From Nostoc sp. S13 (lineage in GTDB: Bacteria > Cyanobacteriota > Cyanobacteriia > Cyanobacteriales > Nostocaceae), in contig NZ_JAQYWQ010000033.1 in NCBI RefSeq assembly GCF_029379315.1, forward strand, positions 1 to 58,253: a DNA stretch of 58,253 nt, in the 5' to 3' direction. Position 1 is the stretch's first letter, and every line of letters starts with the position of its first letter. The notes below the pieces were generated by a model that saw only the letters and a program-made list of their open reading frames with translations, was not told where the DNA came from and made no database searches. This document shows, piece by piece, positions 58,202 through 58,253 of the stretch. A program made the translations under genes and the position numbers.

Positions 58202-58253
58202 ACATCTCCGAAAAAGAATGTAGAGACGCGAAATTTCGCGTCTCTACAAGGGT
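58202..58253 (-). repeat. 52-bp palindromic repeat, right copy
   Basis: Inverted copy of the element at 56032-56083 with a perfect 30-bp palindrome (58219-58248) starting TGTAGAGACGCGAAATTTCG. It runs to the window edge, so its full extent is unknown. Confidence 0.9.

Overview
The window comes from a cyanobacterial chromosome, most likely a filamentous Nostoc/Anabaena-type organism. The evidence is the photosystem I genes psaF, psaJ and psaL, a ferredoxin-dependent glutamate synthase, a Tic22-like protein, many cyanobacteria-only families (DUF1830, DUF1825, DUF1997, a RemA-gmk pair), abundant HIP1 octamers (GCGATCGC) and heptamer-type short tandem repeats in the gaps. Most of the window is core housekeeping DNA. 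The accessory material sits in the intergenic spaces as interspersed palindromes, MITE-like elements and decayed gene fragments.

Layout. 0-9 kb: DUF1830 protein; a BchE-like radical SAM protein; a DICT plus degenerate HD-GYP protein translationally coupled to a pentapeptide-repeat protein; a broken VapBC-like toxin-antitoxin locus; a second pentapeptide-repeat protein; a CPBP protease; clpS; small conserved proteins; an aminotransferase remnant. 9.6-16.4 kb: a STAS protein, a large radical SAM fusion, then rne-rnhB behind a long leader. 16.4-25.3 kb: DUF1997, pheA, a LON-domain protein and the str operon on the minus strand (rpsL-rpsG-fusA-tuf-rpsJ), preceded by an IscA/HesB-type gene. 25.6-37.7 kb: cupin, phosphodiester glycosidase, glutamate synthase, polysaccharide deacetylase, a 1.5-kb AT-rich gap, lepB. 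37.8-47 kb: ComEA-like HhH protein, TM2 protein, DUF1825, a class A penicillin-binding protein, tyrS, pyrF, a secreted hypothetical, a helicase remnant, a Ser/Thr kinase, remA, gmk. 47-55.9 kb: psaF-psaJ-psaL, tsaD, alpha/beta hydrolase, ACT protein, a Ycf52-like GNAT, tRNA-Pro(UGG), Tic22-like, prmC. 56-58.25 kb: repeats and a collapsed lipid-activation cassette.

How the genes work together. Several neighbours form functional sets: RNase E with RNase HII in RNA metabolism, the str operon in translation, psaF/J/L in photosystem I, and RemA with Gmk. The cell-envelope genes (penicillin-binding protein, deacetylase, glycosidase, signal peptidase) are scattered singletons.

The most notable non-routine signals are these. 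(1) At 57.3-58.2 kb, fragments of a fatty-acyl-AMP ligase, a fatty-acid desaturase and an acyl-CoA dehydrogenase lie directly next to one another, and the segment is bracketed by inverted copies of a 52-bp palindromic repeat. (2) An intergenic-type palindrome with flanking heptamer repeats sits in frame inside the large radical SAM gene. (3) Three gene remnants interrupted by single in-frame TAA codons lie within 4 kb, including a toxin-antitoxin pair cut off after the fifth toxin codon. (4) A leader with a 12-codon upstream ORF between inverted arms precedes the GNAT gene. (5) Two related MITE-like elements lie 40 kb apart. I did not find a clearly intact, previously undescribed system.
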